This document shows, piece after piece, positions 23,947 to 32,867 of a stretch of 64,000 bases of DNA (positions within the stretch are counted from its first letter, which is position 1; the number at the start of each line of letters is the position of its first letter). Below the pieces are notes generated by a model. That model was not told the origin of the DNA, made no database searches, and saw nothing but the letters and a program-made list of their open reading frames with translations. Location of the stretch: the NCBI RefSeq assembly GCF_900114375.1, contig NZ_FOSV01000023.1:1-64000 (forward strand), read 5' to 3'. Both the position numbers and the translations under genes were made by a program. Origin of the DNA: Methylorubrum salsuginis (GTDB lineage: Bacteria > Pseudomonadota > Alphaproteobacteria > Rhizobiales > Beijerinckiaceae).

Positions 23947-24223
23947 GCCTCACCCCCATCGCGGAACCGGCCCCGTCGGGCCCGGTTGCCCGCATACGCG
24001 GTTTGGACGGGCCAGCGCAACGCGGGGCGAACTCTGTCGATGCGTGCGGCGCACCCATTGCAGTGCGGTCGTGAACGCCCAAAAAACAGGCACGGCCAAA
24101 TCCTGCGCAGTAGCCCGTTGTCGAGGCAGGCGCGAATACTGTGCATCATCTTGACGCTTATTGAGTGAATTTCTAGCTTCCGACTCGACAGCGAATTTCC
24201 GGACCTTCCCTGGAGGACCGACC

Positions 24224-24769
24224 GTGACGAACCCGTTCGATATCAAGAACCGTTTCCGTGCCCGGCTGCGCGCCGCCGACGCGCAGAAGAACCGTCTGCG
24301 CGCCCGTCTCCTGGAGGAGGGGACGCGGGCGCTGGCGCCGGTCTCGGAGGCGCTGACCCTGATGGCCGAGGTGCTGGAGGAGGACGGCGTCGCCCATGGC
24401 CGGATCGACTGCCCGGCCCCGGAGGTCGATCGCGACGACTTCGTCGGCTTCACCGCCACCCTGCGCGACGCCGCCGACAAGGAGCACCGCATCGCCGTGA
24501 GGTACGGCCCGGTGCTCGGCGGGCGCAACTACATCGCGGTGACGGGACTCAGCGCCGGCTACGACGAGCGCCTGGCCGCGCTCGCGAGCAACGGGGCGCC
24601 GAGCCTCGGCCGCTCCGTCGGCAGCGACCTGCATGTCGAGGCCGACCGGGGCGGCGACCTCGCCGAAGTGCTGAGGGAGATGGTCGAGGATTTCTTCGCC
24701 GGCCATGCCGAGCCGGCGATCCGCACCGGCCCGGGCGAGGGCCGGACGCGGCTGGCGCTGGTGCAATAG
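24224..24769 (+). CDS. uncharacterised soluble protein
   Basis: A 181-residue protein I do not recognise. The GTG at 24224 follows TGGAGG at 24211-24216 with 7 bases between, which sets the start; a 21-residue upstream extension would cover the ribosome site. It begins with a basic helix (NPFDIKNRFRARLRAADAQKNRLRARLLEEG), then a mixed alpha/beta part with GFTATLRDAADKEHRIAVRYGP and GGRNYIAVTGLSAGYDERLAAL, and a helical end (LAEVLREMVEDFFAGHAE). No membrane segment, signal peptide or catalytic motif is visible. It stands alone, 277 bases from the divergent yicC. Codon use is like the neighbours. Confidence 0.7.
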   Translation: MTNPFDIKNRFRARLRAADAQKNRLRARLLEEGTRALAPVSEALTLMAEVLEEDGVAHGRIDCPAPEVDRDDFVGFTATLRDAADKEHRIAVRYGPVLGGRNYIAVTGLSAGYDERLAALASNGAPSLGRSVGSDLHVEADRGGDLAEVLREMVEDFFAGHAEPAIRTGPGEGRTRLALVQ

Positions 24770-24832
24770 GGCCGACGCCCGGCATCCCGTCCCGAGCGCG
24801 CTGCCTGTCCCCCCCCCGGGAGAGGCGGCGTC

Positions 24833-24858
24833 TGCGTGCGTGTCTTGCGTGCGTGTCT
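24833..24858 (+). repeat. 13-bp tandem repeat
   Basis: TGCGTGCGTGTCT is repeated exactly at 24833-24845 and 24846-24858, with a partial third copy (TGCGT). A run of nine C lies at 24809-24817. Both suggest replication-slippage-prone DNA in the gap. Confidence 0.7.
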
Positions 24859-24940
24859 TGCGTCGGCGCTGCCCCTCCGCCCTGCTTTCCGCACGGGGTT
24901 GGAGCGTCGGCCCGAGGGGCGGGACCGGACGCCGAGGCGA

Positions 24941-25165
24941 TCAATCGGACAAGGACTCGGGTCCCGGCATTCCCAGGCTGCGCGCCCGGGCCGCGCGGGC
25001 CATGGCGATCAGCTCGTGGGCGGTGAGGCTGCGCAGGGGAAGGCTCTCGTCCGCCGCCGGCGCCAGGGGGGCGGGCTCAGCCGCCGCCGGCGGCGGAGGA
25101 CGCAGGTCCCGGCTCGGCCAGAGGGATCGGATGCGGGATACCTTCCGGGGTGCTGCCTGCGCCAT
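24941..25165 (-). CDS. small uncharacterised protein
   Basis: A 74-residue protein with ATG at 25165 preceded by GAGGAG 6 bases upstream on the minus strand. It is basic at the N-terminus (AQAAPRKVSRIRSLWPSRD), has a Pro/Ala-rich linker (LRPPPPAAAEPAPLAPAAD), and a helical C-terminus (LPLRSLTAHELIAMARAARARSLG). This layout suggests a small disordered or protein-binding polypeptide. No family is recognised. The good ribosome site and sensible ending support it; the much longer open frame upstream on the same strand is an artefact of GC-rich DNA. Confidence 0.55.
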   Translation of the reverse strand: MAQAAPRKVSRIRSLWPSRDLRPPPPAAAEPAPLAPAADESLPLRSLTAHELIAMARAARARSLGMPGPESLSD

Positions 25166-25483
25166 GCCGTCTCCTCGTTTGGCTGCCGGCGAGGGCAAAT
25201 AGTTAAGCTTGTCCGAAGAAACATTCTTGACGGACGAGCAAGTGCCGCTTCGCGCGAGAAAATCGTACCGGGCTCCGCCGCCGTCCGGCGCCTTGATGCA
25301 ACCGCACCGCGGCGCCTCAGGAAATTTGTTTCCAACCGCATCGACCATTGCCCCCCGGGGCGGGGCGGGCGATGAAGACCGCACCGGTCCGCCGCGGCCG
25401 GAGCAACGGCCCGAAAGGGGCAGCCGGCTCTCGCACGGGGCCGAGGCGGCTTCAGGGCGTGAACCCCGAGGGTGCCGCCAGCG
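25166..25483. other. divergent intergenic region upstream of the HWE kinase
   Basis: A 318-base gap with an AT-rich stretch (25198-25240) holding the motif shared with 15736-15765. The rest is GC-rich with no recognisable gene or site. Confidence 0.5.
25204..25234 (+). repeat. motif shared with 15736-15765
   Basis: TAAGCTTGTCCGAAGAAACA and the following 11 bases match the copy upstream of the tandem-receiver gene at 20 of 28 aligned positions. It could be a regulator site common to signalling genes. Confidence 0.35.
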
Positions 25484-27277
25484 ATGCCGACCGACGCCGA
25501 GCGGGTCCAGCCGATCTCGTCCTCCGCCGGGACGCTCGCGGGGACCCGCTTCGTCCGTTCGTGGCCGGTGCTGCCGCTGCGCCTCGTCCTGGCGCTCGCC
25601 TTCGGCACCCTCGGCCTCGTCTCGACGCTGGTGCTCGCCCTCCTCGTCCACCATCAGGCGACCGCGCGGCTGGAGGTGGAGGTCGGCGCGCAGCTCGACG
25701 AGTTGGCGGCGCATATGGCCCGGACCCTCGACCAGGGGATGTTCGAGCGCTGGCGCGACGTGCAGGTGGCGGCGGCCCTCGACACCCTGCGCGAGCCGGG
25801 CGTGCCGCTGCCGGCCAAGCGCGCCGTGCTGGAACGGCTGCAGACGACCTATCCGGCCTACTCGATCCTGCTCCTCACCGACGCGGCCGGGCGCATCGTC
25901 GCCACCAGCAGCGGCCTGCTCGAAGGGGCCGACGTCTCGGCCCGCGACTATTTCCTGGCCGGGCGCGAGCGGCCCTTCGTGGACGACGTCCACGATGCGC
26001 GGCTTCTCGCCAAGGTGCTGCCGCAGGCCGGCGGCGAGCCGCTGCGCCTCGTCGATCTGGCCGCCCCGGTCCACGCGCCGGACGGGACGCTGGCCGGCGT
26101 CGTCGCGGCCCATCTCGATTGGGCCTGGACCCGCGAGGCGGTCGCCGCCTTCGAGCGGACGCTGACGCGCCAGCGCGCCGGCACCGAAATCCTGCTCCTG
26201 TCGCGCGACGGCGTCGTCCTGCACGGGCCGCCCGAACTGCTCAAGCGGACCCTGCCGCCCGAGACGCTGGCGGGCGCGCGCCGCCTCGGCGCCGACGCCG
26301 CCGGCCCGCGGATCGGCCCCTGGCCGGATCGGCCGGCCCCGTACCTCTTCGCCACCGAGCCGACGCGCGGTTTTCGCGACTATCCCGGCCTCGGCTGGAC
26401 GGTCGCCGCGCGGGTCGATGCGGCCCGCGCGCTCGCCCCCGTGCGGGCGCTGAGCGGCACGATCGCGGTTTCGGGCCTCGCCGTGGCGCTCGCGGGGGCG
26501 GCCCTGGCGTGGTGGCTCGCCGGGCGGCTCGCGCGCCCGCTCGATGCCGTCTGCGCCCAGGCCGACCGGCTCGGGCGCGGCGAGCCGCTGGCCGTGCTGC
26601 CGCCGACGCTCGTGCGGGAGATCCGTGACATCGCGCAGGCGCTCGATGCGGCCGGGCGCGAACTGCGCCAGCGCGAGACCGGGCGCCGCCTGCTCGTGGA
26701 CGAGCTGAACCACCGGGTGAAGAACACGCTCGCCACCGTGCAATCCTTCGCCTTCCAGAGTTTCCGCGGGCTCGACGGCGCCGTGGCCCGACAGCGGGAG
26801 GCGTTCGAGGGGCGGCTCCTGGCGCTCTCGGCGGCGCACAACATCCTGACGCGGGAGCAATGGGCCGGGGCCGGCCTGCATGCGGTGGTCGATGAGGTGC
26901 TGCGCCCGTTCCAGGCCGGGGGGACGCGCTTCGTGCCGTCCGGCCCGGATCTGCGCCTGCCGCCCCGCGTGGCGCTCGCCCTCGGCATGGTGCTGCATGA
27001 GCTCTGCACCAACGCGGCCAAGCACGGCGCCCTCTCGGTCCCCGAGGGCCGGGTCGCGCTCGCCTGGGAGGTGGGGGCGCCGGAGAACGGCGCCCACCGC
27101 CTCCACCTCGTCTGGCAGGAATCCGGCGGCCCCCCGGTGACGGCACCGAAGCGGCGCGGCTTCGGCTCGCGGCTGATTGAGCGGGGGTTGGCGGCCGAAC
27201 TCGGCGGCCACGCCCGCATCGACTTCCCGCCCGATGGTGTCGTCTGCGAGATCTTTTCCGCCGTCGAGGCGGTGTGA
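25484..27277 (+). CDS. HWE-family sensor histidine kinase with a periplasmic cache domain
   Basis: A 597-residue membrane kinase. Helix one (about 27-50, LRLVLALAFGTLGLVSTLVLALLV), a periplasmic double-cache sensor (about 50-315; VVAAHLDWAWTREAVAAFE), helix two (about 320-345), a HAMP-like stretch (ARPLDAVCAQADRLGRGE), then the HWE kinase core: ELNHRVKNTLATVQSFAFQSFRGL with the phospho-accepting His near 410, the N-box MVLHELCTNAAKHGALS, and the end block PKRRGFGSRLIERGL. HWE kinases act in stress and light responses in Alphaproteobacteria. The ATG at 25484 is taken as start; a GTG 12 bases upstream is possible. No response regulator is adjacent. Confidence 0.88.
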   Translation: MPTDAERVQPISSSAGTLAGTRFVRSWPVLPLRLVLALAFGTLGLVSTLVLALLVHHQATARLEVEVGAQLDELAAHMARTLDQGMFERWRDVQVAAALDTLREPGVPLPAKRAVLERLQTTYPAYSILLLTDAAGRIVATSSGLLEGADVSARDYFLAGRERPFVDDVHDARLLAKVLPQAGGEPLRLVDLAAPVHAPDGTLAGVVAAHLDWAWTREAVAAFERTLTRQRAGTEILLLSRDGVVLHGPPELLKRTLPPETLAGARRLGADAAGPRIGPWPDRPAPYLFATEPTRGFRDYPGLGWTVAARVDAARALAPVRALSGTIAVSGLAVALAGAALAWWLAGRLARPLDAVCAQADRLGRGEPLAVLPPTLVREIRDIAQALDAAGRELRQRETGRRLLVDELNHRVKNTLATVQSFAFQSFRGLDGAVARQREAFEGRLLALSAAHNILTREQWAGAGLHAVVDEVLRPFQAGGTRFVPSGPDLRLPPRVALALGMVLHELCTNAAKHGALSVPEGRVALAWEVGAPENGAHRLHLVWQESGGPPVTAPKRRGFGSRLIERGLAAELGGHARIDFPPDGVVCEIFSAVEAV

Positions 27278-27289
27278 GGCCCCGTCGTC

Positions 27290-28390
27290 CTATCCCGGCG
27301 TCTTCCCGTCCTTGGAGCCGCAGATGCCGCGCAGCGTCCGCCAATCCGCTTCGCTCAGCAGCGGAGGGGCATCCGTCTTATCGCCCGGCGTGGCCCGGAT
27401 CGCCGCCGCGCGCTCGGCGGTGTAGGGGTGCGAGCGCAGGAAGCCGGTGAGCCCGCCGGGCGTCTCGTCGTGTTTTTCGGTGATGCGCTCCAGGATGGCG
27501 GCGAGCGCCCGCCCGTCGCCGCCGGCCCGATCCACGCCCGCGACCGCTGCCCGGTCCGCCGCGCGCTCGGCCTCGCGCGAATAGCCCGCCGCGATCGCCG
27601 CCTGACCGACCGCCACCAGCACGGTCGAGCCGGTGAGGTCGCCGAGCACGAGGCTCAAGAGGAACGAGGTGCCGCCCGCCCGGATCACCGAGCGCACCGG
27701 ATCGCGCGCCGCGACGTGCCCGAACTCGTGGGCGAGGATGCCGGCGAATTCGTCGGCGCTCTCGGCCTTCGTGATGATGTCGGACAGGATGATCACCCGT
27801 GTGCCCGGCAGGGCCAGCGCGTTGGCGGTCGCGTGCCGCCGTACGCTGACCTGCGGCGGCGGGGACAGCGCCATGGTCTCGGCGAGCCGCCCGACCAGCC
27901 GGTCGAGGACGGCGCGGGCCTCCGGCGCCTCGCAGAGCGGCGGATCGCCGAGCAGGCCGACGATCTGCGTGTCCACCGCCTGTCCCAAGCGCGCCTCGAG
28001 CGAGGGCGGCACCAGCGGGGCGAGCAGGTTGGCGGCGGCCGGCACGCCGTAGATCGCGGTGAGCAGCACCGAGACCCCCGCGGCGACCGACCAGAGCACG
28101 AGGCGGGGCAGCCCGGTTCCGCCCCGAGTCCGGCGCAGGTCGGGGCAGCGGGCGGCCAGCGCCTCGGCGAAGGCCGCATCCTCGAACTCGACGCTGCCCG
28201 GATGTTCGGCGTGGCCGATCCGCGCCAGCGGCGGCGCCGTCTCGGCGGCGCGCAGGTCGAGCAGGCTCCAGTCGAGGCGGGCCGTCTCGCCCGCGATCTC
28301 CAGCCGCTCGCCGAGGCGCAGCCGCACGGCATGGGCCCGGGCGCTGCGCCCGTCGAAATAGAGGCCGGTGGTGGTCCGCGGTTCGCTCAC
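27290..28390 (-). CDS. M48-family zinc metallopeptidase
   Basis: A 366-residue membrane protease. An N-terminal 90-residue beta-rich domain (TGLYFDGRSARAHAVRLRLGERLEI) precedes a helix at about 98-118 (LWSVAAGVSVLLTAIYGVPAAANLL), and the M48 catalytic part has HEFGH (221-225), with the third ligand in the SREAERAADRAAV helix. A second hydrophobic stretch (SFLLSLVLGDLTGSTVLVAVGQAAIAAGY) follows the active site. Related proteins are HtpX/Ste24-like or BepA-like and act in envelope quality control. It ends 13 bases from the convergent HWE kinase and lies just downstream of the DUF898 gene, 7 bases away, so those two form an operon. Confidence 0.82.
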   Translation of the reverse strand: MSEPRTTTGLYFDGRSARAHAVRLRLGERLEIAGETARLDWSLLDLRAAETAPPLARIGHAEHPGSVEFEDAAFAEALAARCPDLRRTRGGTGLPRLVLWSVAAGVSVLLTAIYGVPAAANLLAPLVPPSLEARLGQAVDTQIVGLLGDPPLCEAPEARAVLDRLVGRLAETMALSPPPQVSVRRHATANALALPGTRVIILSDIITKAESADEFAGILAHEFGHVAARDPVRSVIRAGGTSFLLSLVLGDLTGSTVLVAVGQAAIAAGYSREAERAADRAAVAGVDRAGGDGRALAAILERITEKHDETPGGLTGFLRSHPYTAERAAAIRATPGDKTDAPPLLSEADWRTLRGICGSKDGKTPG

Positions 28391-28396
28391 CCGGTT

Positions 28397-29674
28397 CTAA
28401 AACCCGATTTCCAGGGCGCCGCCGACATCGAGGGCGTCGGCGAGCCCCTCGTTCAGGCCGCTCCCGGGCGGATAGGCGGAGGCCAGCACCGCATCCAGGG
28501 CGGCGGCGTTCTCGATTTCGGTCGTGCTCGCCACCGCGTGCCACAGGCGCAGGGTCACGACGCGGGCATAGAGCACGGCCGCCCCTAGCAGCGTGGCGAC
28601 ATAGAGCAGGCCGGCGCCCGTATAGACGGCGGCCTGTATGCCGGGGTTCTTCTCTTCGCCGACGAGGAGGTGCATGACCATCGCGAACAGGAAGCCGACC
28701 ACGATGAAGAAGCCGATGACGGACAGGAAGTAGATGATGTAGGGCCAGTAGAATTGGCGCGCCTTCAGGTGCGAGACGAGGCGCGCCTCGCCGAGATGGG
28801 TGGCGGTGAGGAAGGCGCGGGCCTCACGGGCGCGGTAATAGGGGATCAGAAACGCGACCGCCAGGATCGAGAACCCGAGGGCGACCATGCTGGCCACCGC
28901 GAAGAATTCCAGCGGAGTGTCACTATATTTCGGATTGAGGTCGAAGCCGGTCTTCTTGCCGGCTGGATCCGGCAGATACAGATCGGTCGGCACATCGAAG
29001 CCCGTGGCACTCAGCAAGCCTAATCCGGTCAGGAGGAGCGGCGCGACGGCGAACAGGTAGAACATCAGCCACGGCAGCAGCACCGAGCGCCCGGTGGCGG
29101 TCGAGCGCAGCCGGCTCTCGCCGATCAGGGTGTGGTCGATGCGGTAGCGCTCCAGGCTGGCGCGCATGAACGGGAAGGCGAGGCCCAGCGACAGGATCGT
29201 GGCGAGCCACCACAGGCCAGCGCGGAGCATGTAGGCGAGAGCCGAGCCGTCCTGGCTCAGGCGGATGCCGCGCCAGCGGGTGCGCGAGGCGCGGTAACGC
29301 CGCCCGCGGAAGATCGCGTATTGCCCGAGCAGGAACAGGAACGCCGCCGACAGCGCCGGTACGGCGGGCGCGAGGATCGGCACCGCGAAACCGAGAATGA
29401 ACAGGACGAGGTAGACCGGCACGAGGATGGCGAGCGCCACGAGGAAGCCGAGAAACAGCTCCTTGCCGCGGCCGAGATACTCGGCGGGGCTGCCGGCCAC
29501 GATCGTTCGGCTCCAGAAGAAGCGCCGCAGGTTCGTGATGTACCAGAAGCGATAGATCGAGAAGGTGACCAGCGAGAGCAGGAAGCCCTTCACGACGATG
29601 CCGGTCAGACCCGCCGCCGTCCGGTCGAAGGTGACCGTCCCCGTCGGGCCGAGCTGCACGTCCTGATGATTCAT
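28397..29674 (-). CDS. DUF898 (YjgN-family) membrane protein
   Basis: A 425-residue membrane protein with about eight helices. The start at ATG 29674 gives NHQDVQLGPTGTVTFDRTAAGLTGIVVKGFLLSLVTFSIYRFWYITNLRRFFWSRT, where the GxxxFxGxxxelfxixlxNxlLxxxTlGiYxfWxxtrxRryxw pattern of DUF898 is evident, repeated once more (YLGRGKELFLGFLVALAI) and again in the C-terminal half (WRGIRLSQDGSALAYMLRAGLWWLATILSLGLAFPFMRASLERYRI). YjgN proteins have no known activity. The adjacent M48 peptidase gene downstream is a typical partner, suggesting a joint envelope task. Confidence 0.82.
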   Translation of the reverse strand: MNHQDVQLGPTGTVTFDRTAAGLTGIVVKGFLLSLVTFSIYRFWYITNLRRFFWSRTIVAGSPAEYLGRGKELFLGFLVALAILVPVYLVLFILGFAVPILAPAVPALSAAFLFLLGQYAIFRGRRYRASRTRWRGIRLSQDGSALAYMLRAGLWWLATILSLGLAFPFMRASLERYRIDHTLIGESRLRSTATGRSVLLPWLMFYLFAVAPLLLTGLGLLSATGFDVPTDLYLPDPAGKKTGFDLNPKYSDTPLEFFAVASMVALGFSILAVAFLIPYYRAREARAFLTATHLGEARLVSHLKARQFYWPYIIYFLSVIGFFIVVGFLFAMVMHLLVGEEKNPGIQAAVYTGAGLLYVATLLGAAVLYARVVTLRLWHAVASTTEIENAAALDAVLASAYPPGSGLNEGLADALDVGGALEIGF

Positions 29675-29738
29675 GTATGTCTGCCCCCAGATGTCCGAAT
29701 CCGGGCGGCAGACTAGCCAAGCTTGCGCCACTTGCACG

Positions 29739-29784
29739 CGAAAAAGGCGCCGGATCGCGCGAATGTCGCGGATGCCGGCGCCTT
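29739..29784 (-). terminator. Rho-independent terminator of cstA-ybdD
   Basis: On the minus strand AAGGCGCCGG (29784-29775) pairs with CCGGCGCC plus TT (29753-29744), followed by TTTTTCG. The 21-base loop is GC-rich and may fold further. It lies 24-65 bases after the ybdD stop. Confidence 0.8.
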
Positions 29785-29807
29785 GTCGTTCGTAGGGTTA
29801 CCGCGGC

Positions 29808-30038
29808 TCAGCAGCAGCGGAAACCTGAGGTGTTGCCGACCCCGAAGCGCGCGTTCTCGCGGTTGCGGAAGAACTCGCGCTCGGTCATCGGCGTCTGGTC
29901 CGGATGGGTCTTCTGGATGTGGGCGACGTAGGTGCCGTAATCGCCCTGGCCGACCATCAGGCGCGCCCCGTCGCAGACGCATTTGTTGAACGCCTTGAGG
30001 CGGTCGCGAAAGCTCGACGACGGGGCCGTTGCGGTCAT
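29808..30038 (-). CDS. YbdD/YjiX-family small protein
   Basis: A 76-residue protein of the YbdD/YjiX family (DUF466). The conserved FNKCVCDGARLMVGQGDYGTYVAHIQKTHPDQTPMTEREFFRNRENARFG runs through about 17-66, and the C-terminus ends GFRCC. It starts 4 bases after the cstA stop, a near-universal pairing in which YbdD acts as a small partner of the CstA/BtsT pyruvate transporter. A strong terminator follows. It is a cytoplasmic protein; the twin cysteines at the end are typical of the family. Confidence 0.92.
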   Translation of the reverse strand: MTATAPSSSFRDRLKAFNKCVCDGARLMVGQGDYGTYVAHIQKTHPDQTPMTEREFFRNRENARFGVGNTSGFRCC

Positions 30039-30042
30039 GCTC

Positions 30043-32103
30043 TCACTCCGCCGGGGCGAGCTTGGGATCGGCTTCCAGCGCCGTCCAGCGATCGCTGCGA
30101 TAGGCCTTGAGGCAGGCCCTGGCGCCGAACACCACGATCGCCACGACGAGGCAGACGAAGAACACGGCGAGCACCGTATCGACGCGGTCGTTGAAGACGA
30201 TCTTGTGCATGTCGTCCATGCTTTTGGCCGGCGGCAGCACCTTGCCCTCGGCGATGGCGGCCGAGAAGCGGTCGGCGTGGCTGAGGAAGCCGATCTTCGG
30301 GTCGGGGGAGAAGATCTTCTGCCAGCCGGCCGTCAGGGTGCAGATGCACAGCCACACCGTCGGGATGATCGTGACGAAGGCGTAGCGCTCGCGCTTCATC
30401 TTGAAGATCACCACGGTGGCGAGCGTCAGCGCCACGGCCGCCAGCATCTGGTTCGAGATGCCGAACAGCGGCCACAGGGTGTAGATGCCGCCCAGCGGGT
30501 CGGTCACGCCCTGATAGAGGAAGTAGCCCCAGGCGGCGACGCAGAGGGCGGTCGCCACCATGCTCGGGGCCCAGGCCGAGGTGTCCTTGAAGCGCGGCGA
30601 TAGGAGGCCGAGCAAGTCCTGGAGCATGAAGCGCCCGGCGCGGGTGCCGGCATCCACGGCCGTGAGGATGAACAGGGCCTCGAACAGGATCGCGAAGTGG
30701 TACCAGAAGGCCATCATCGCCTTGCCGCCGATGGCCGACGAGATGATGTGAGCCATGCCGACGGCGAGCGTCGGGGCGCCGCCGACGCGCGAGATGATCG
30801 AGTGCTCGCCGACATCCTTGGCGGTCTGGGCGATCACCTCGGCGGTGACGGGGAAGCCGAGCTTGGTCGTCACCGCGGCCGCCGCCGTCTCGGGCGTGGT
30901 GCCGAGCAGTGCGCCGGGGGAGTTCATGGTGAAGTAGATGCCCGGATCGATCACGCTCGCGGCGACGAGCGCCATGATCGCCACGAAGCTCTCCATCAGC
31001 ATGCCGCCGTAGCCGATGAAGCGGGTGTCCATCTCGTTGTCGACGAGCTTCGGGGTGGTGCCCGACGAGATCAGGGCGTGGAAGCCCGAGACCGCGCCGC
31101 AGGCGATGGTGATGAACAGGAACGGGAACAGCGAGCCCGCCCAGACCGGACCGGTGCCGTCGACGAACTTCGTCATGGCCGGCATCTGCATGTGCGGGGC
31201 GACGACGACGATGCCGAGCGCCAGCCCGACGATGGTGCCGATCTTCAGGAAGGTCGAGAGGTAGTCGCGCGGGGCGAGGAGCAGCCACACCGGCAGGATC
31301 GCGGCGACGAAGCCGTAGCCGATCAGCATCCAGGTCAGCTGCGTGCCGGTGAAGGTGAACATCGGCCCCCAATAGGGGTCGGCGTTGATCTGGCCGCCGC
31401 CGAGGATCGCGGCCATCAGCAGGACGAAGCCGATGATCGAGACCTCGCCGATCTTGCCCGGCCGGATGAAGCGCGCGTAGAGGCCCATCAGGATCGCGAT
31501 CGGGATCGTGGCGGCGACCGTGAAGGTGCCCCACGGGCTCTCGGCCAGCGCCTTGACGACGATCATCGCCAGCACCGCCAGCAGGATCACCATGATCATG
31601 AAGGTGCCGAACAGGGCGATCACGCCGGGGATGACGCCGAGTTCCGCCCGAATCAGTTCGCCGAGCGAGCGCCCGTCGCGGCGCATCGAGATGAACAGGA
31701 CCATGAAGTCCTGCACCGCGCCCGCCAGCACCACGCCGGCCAGGATCCATAGCATGCCGGGCAGGTAGCCCATCTGCGCGGCGAGCACCGGGCCGACCAG
31801 GGGACCCGCGCCCGCGATCGCCGCGAAGTGGTGGCCGAACAGAACGGTCTTGTTGGTGGGAACGTAGTCGAGGCCGTCGTTGTGGCGGTGGGCCGGGGTC
31901 TCGCGCTTCGGATCGAGGCGCATCACCTTGTCGGCGATGTAGAGGGAATAATAGCGGTAGGCGATCAGGTAGGTGCAGACCGCGGCCACCACGACCCACA
32001 GCGCATTGATCGATTCCCCGCGCTGCGTGGCGACGATGGCGAGCGCCGCCGCGCCGAGCGCACCCACCAGGGCCCAAGGCCCGTGTTTCTGTACCGCGCC
32101 CAT
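30043..32103 (-). CDS. cstA: carbon starvation protein CstA, pyruvate/peptide transporter
   Basis: A 686-residue inner-membrane transporter with about 16-18 helices. Marks of the CstA family are the N-terminal AYRYYSLYIADKVMRLDPKRETPAHRHNDGLDYVPTNKTVLFGHHFAAIAGAGPLVGPVLAAQMGYLPG and VVLAGAVQDFMVLFISMRRDGRSL. E. coli homologues import pyruvate (BtsT) or peptides and are induced at carbon limitation. The start at ATG 32103 gives GAVQKHGPWALVGALG; an upstream in-frame extension lacks a ribosome site. It is followed by ybdD. Confidence 0.93.
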   Translation of the reverse strand: MGAVQKHGPWALVGALGAAALAIVATQRGESINALWVVVAAVCTYLIAYRYYSLYIADKVMRLDPKRETPAHRHNDGLDYVPTNKTVLFGHHFAAIAGAGPLVGPVLAAQMGYLPGMLWILAGVVLAGAVQDFMVLFISMRRDGRSLGELIRAELGVIPGVIALFGTFMIMVILLAVLAMIVVKALAESPWGTFTVAATIPIAILMGLYARFIRPGKIGEVSIIGFVLLMAAILGGGQINADPYWGPMFTFTGTQLTWMLIGYGFVAAILPVWLLLAPRDYLSTFLKIGTIVGLALGIVVVAPHMQMPAMTKFVDGTGPVWAGSLFPFLFITIACGAVSGFHALISSGTTPKLVDNEMDTRFIGYGGMLMESFVAIMALVAASVIDPGIYFTMNSPGALLGTTPETAAAAVTTKLGFPVTAEVIAQTAKDVGEHSIISRVGGAPTLAVGMAHIISSAIGGKAMMAFWYHFAILFEALFILTAVDAGTRAGRFMLQDLLGLLSPRFKDTSAWAPSMVATALCVAAWGYFLYQGVTDPLGGIYTLWPLFGISNQMLAAVALTLATVVIFKMKRERYAFVTIIPTVWLCICTLTAGWQKIFSPDPKIGFLSHADRFSAAIAEGKVLPPAKSMDDMHKIVFNDRVDTVLAVFFVCLVVAIVVFGARACLKAYRSDRWTALEADPKLAPAE

Positions 32104-32240
32104 CTGACGCCTCGCTCCGTGATGGCCGCATTCTTGATTCAGGCGGCCTTGACGGAGCTTGTTTGGCTTAATTTTCTCCCTATGACCAGTTGCAGAGGCT
32201 ACACACACGGCCAACCATCAACGAGTGCTTTTCCGCGGCC

Positions 32241-32867
32241 TCACTCCAAGACGATGACGCGGTTGGGCAACTCGTTGCCGGTCTCGTCTCCGGGGAGCGC
32301 CGCCTCCAGCACGCCGCCGACTTGCTCCACCGCCGCGACGAGGCCCGATCCCAGTTCGTCGCGCCCGGCGGCGGCGAGGAGATCGCCCAGCACCGCGCGC
32401 CACGCGCCGTCGGAGATGCGGGCGCGCACGGCGGAATCCGCGACGATCTCGGCGTAGCGCTCGGCGAGCGCCACGTAGATCAGCACCCCCGTCCGCCCCT
32501 GCGTGGCGGTCAGCCCGTGCGCCACGAATTCGTGGCGGGCGGCGGCGCGGGCGCGCTCGTGGCGCCAGGGGCGCGGCGTCAGGGCGATCCGCACCCGCTC
32601 GTTCAGCGTCGCGGCAAGCGCCGCCAGCACGCCGCCGGCCTGGGCCAGCGCGATCTCGGCCGCCGACCAATGCGTCAGCAGGATCAGGGGCCAGGGGAGC
32701 GCCAGCGCCACAGTGAGCGCCAGTGCCAGGGCGGGGGAGCGGTAGAGCCCGGCGCGCGCGGCCACCAGCACGACGATCTCGCCCGCGGTGCCGGCCTCGG
32801 CCCTGCCGATGGCTTGAGCGATCCGCGCGCGCTCCGCTTCGGTGAGGATGCCCGCTCTACCAGTCAC
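32241..32867 (-). CDS. TPM-domain membrane protein
   Basis: A 208-residue protein, last gene of the lemA-TPM-TPM operon. It starts with GTG at 32867, overlapping the end of the preceding TPM gene by 11 bases. The TPM (TLP18.3/Psb32/MOLO-1) phosphatase-like domain begins ILTEAERARIAQAIGRAEAGTAGEIVVLVAARAGLYR, then two helices (about 56-98), then RTGVLIYVALAERYAEIVADSAVRARISDGAWRAVLGDLLAAAGRDELGSGLVAAVEQVGGVL. The last stretch is the classic TPM end found in pairs with a first TPM gene. Function is unknown; an envelope role is likely. Confidence 0.82.
   Translation of the reverse strand: MTGRAGILTEAERARIAQAIGRAEAGTAGEIVVLVAARAGLYRSPALALALTVALALPWPLILLTHWSAAEIALAQAGGVLAALAATLNERVRIALTPRPWRHERARAAARHEFVAHGLTATQGRTGVLIYVALAERYAEIVADSAVRARISDGAWRAVLGDLLAAAGRDELGSGLVAAVEQVGGVLEAALPGDETGNELPNRVIVLE

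Noticed and set aside
22361..24082. 573-codon minus-strand frame across gmk and yicC
   Set aside because: Only the last 225 codons (from ATG 23038) match guanylate kinase; the rest is the shadow of yicC in another frame.
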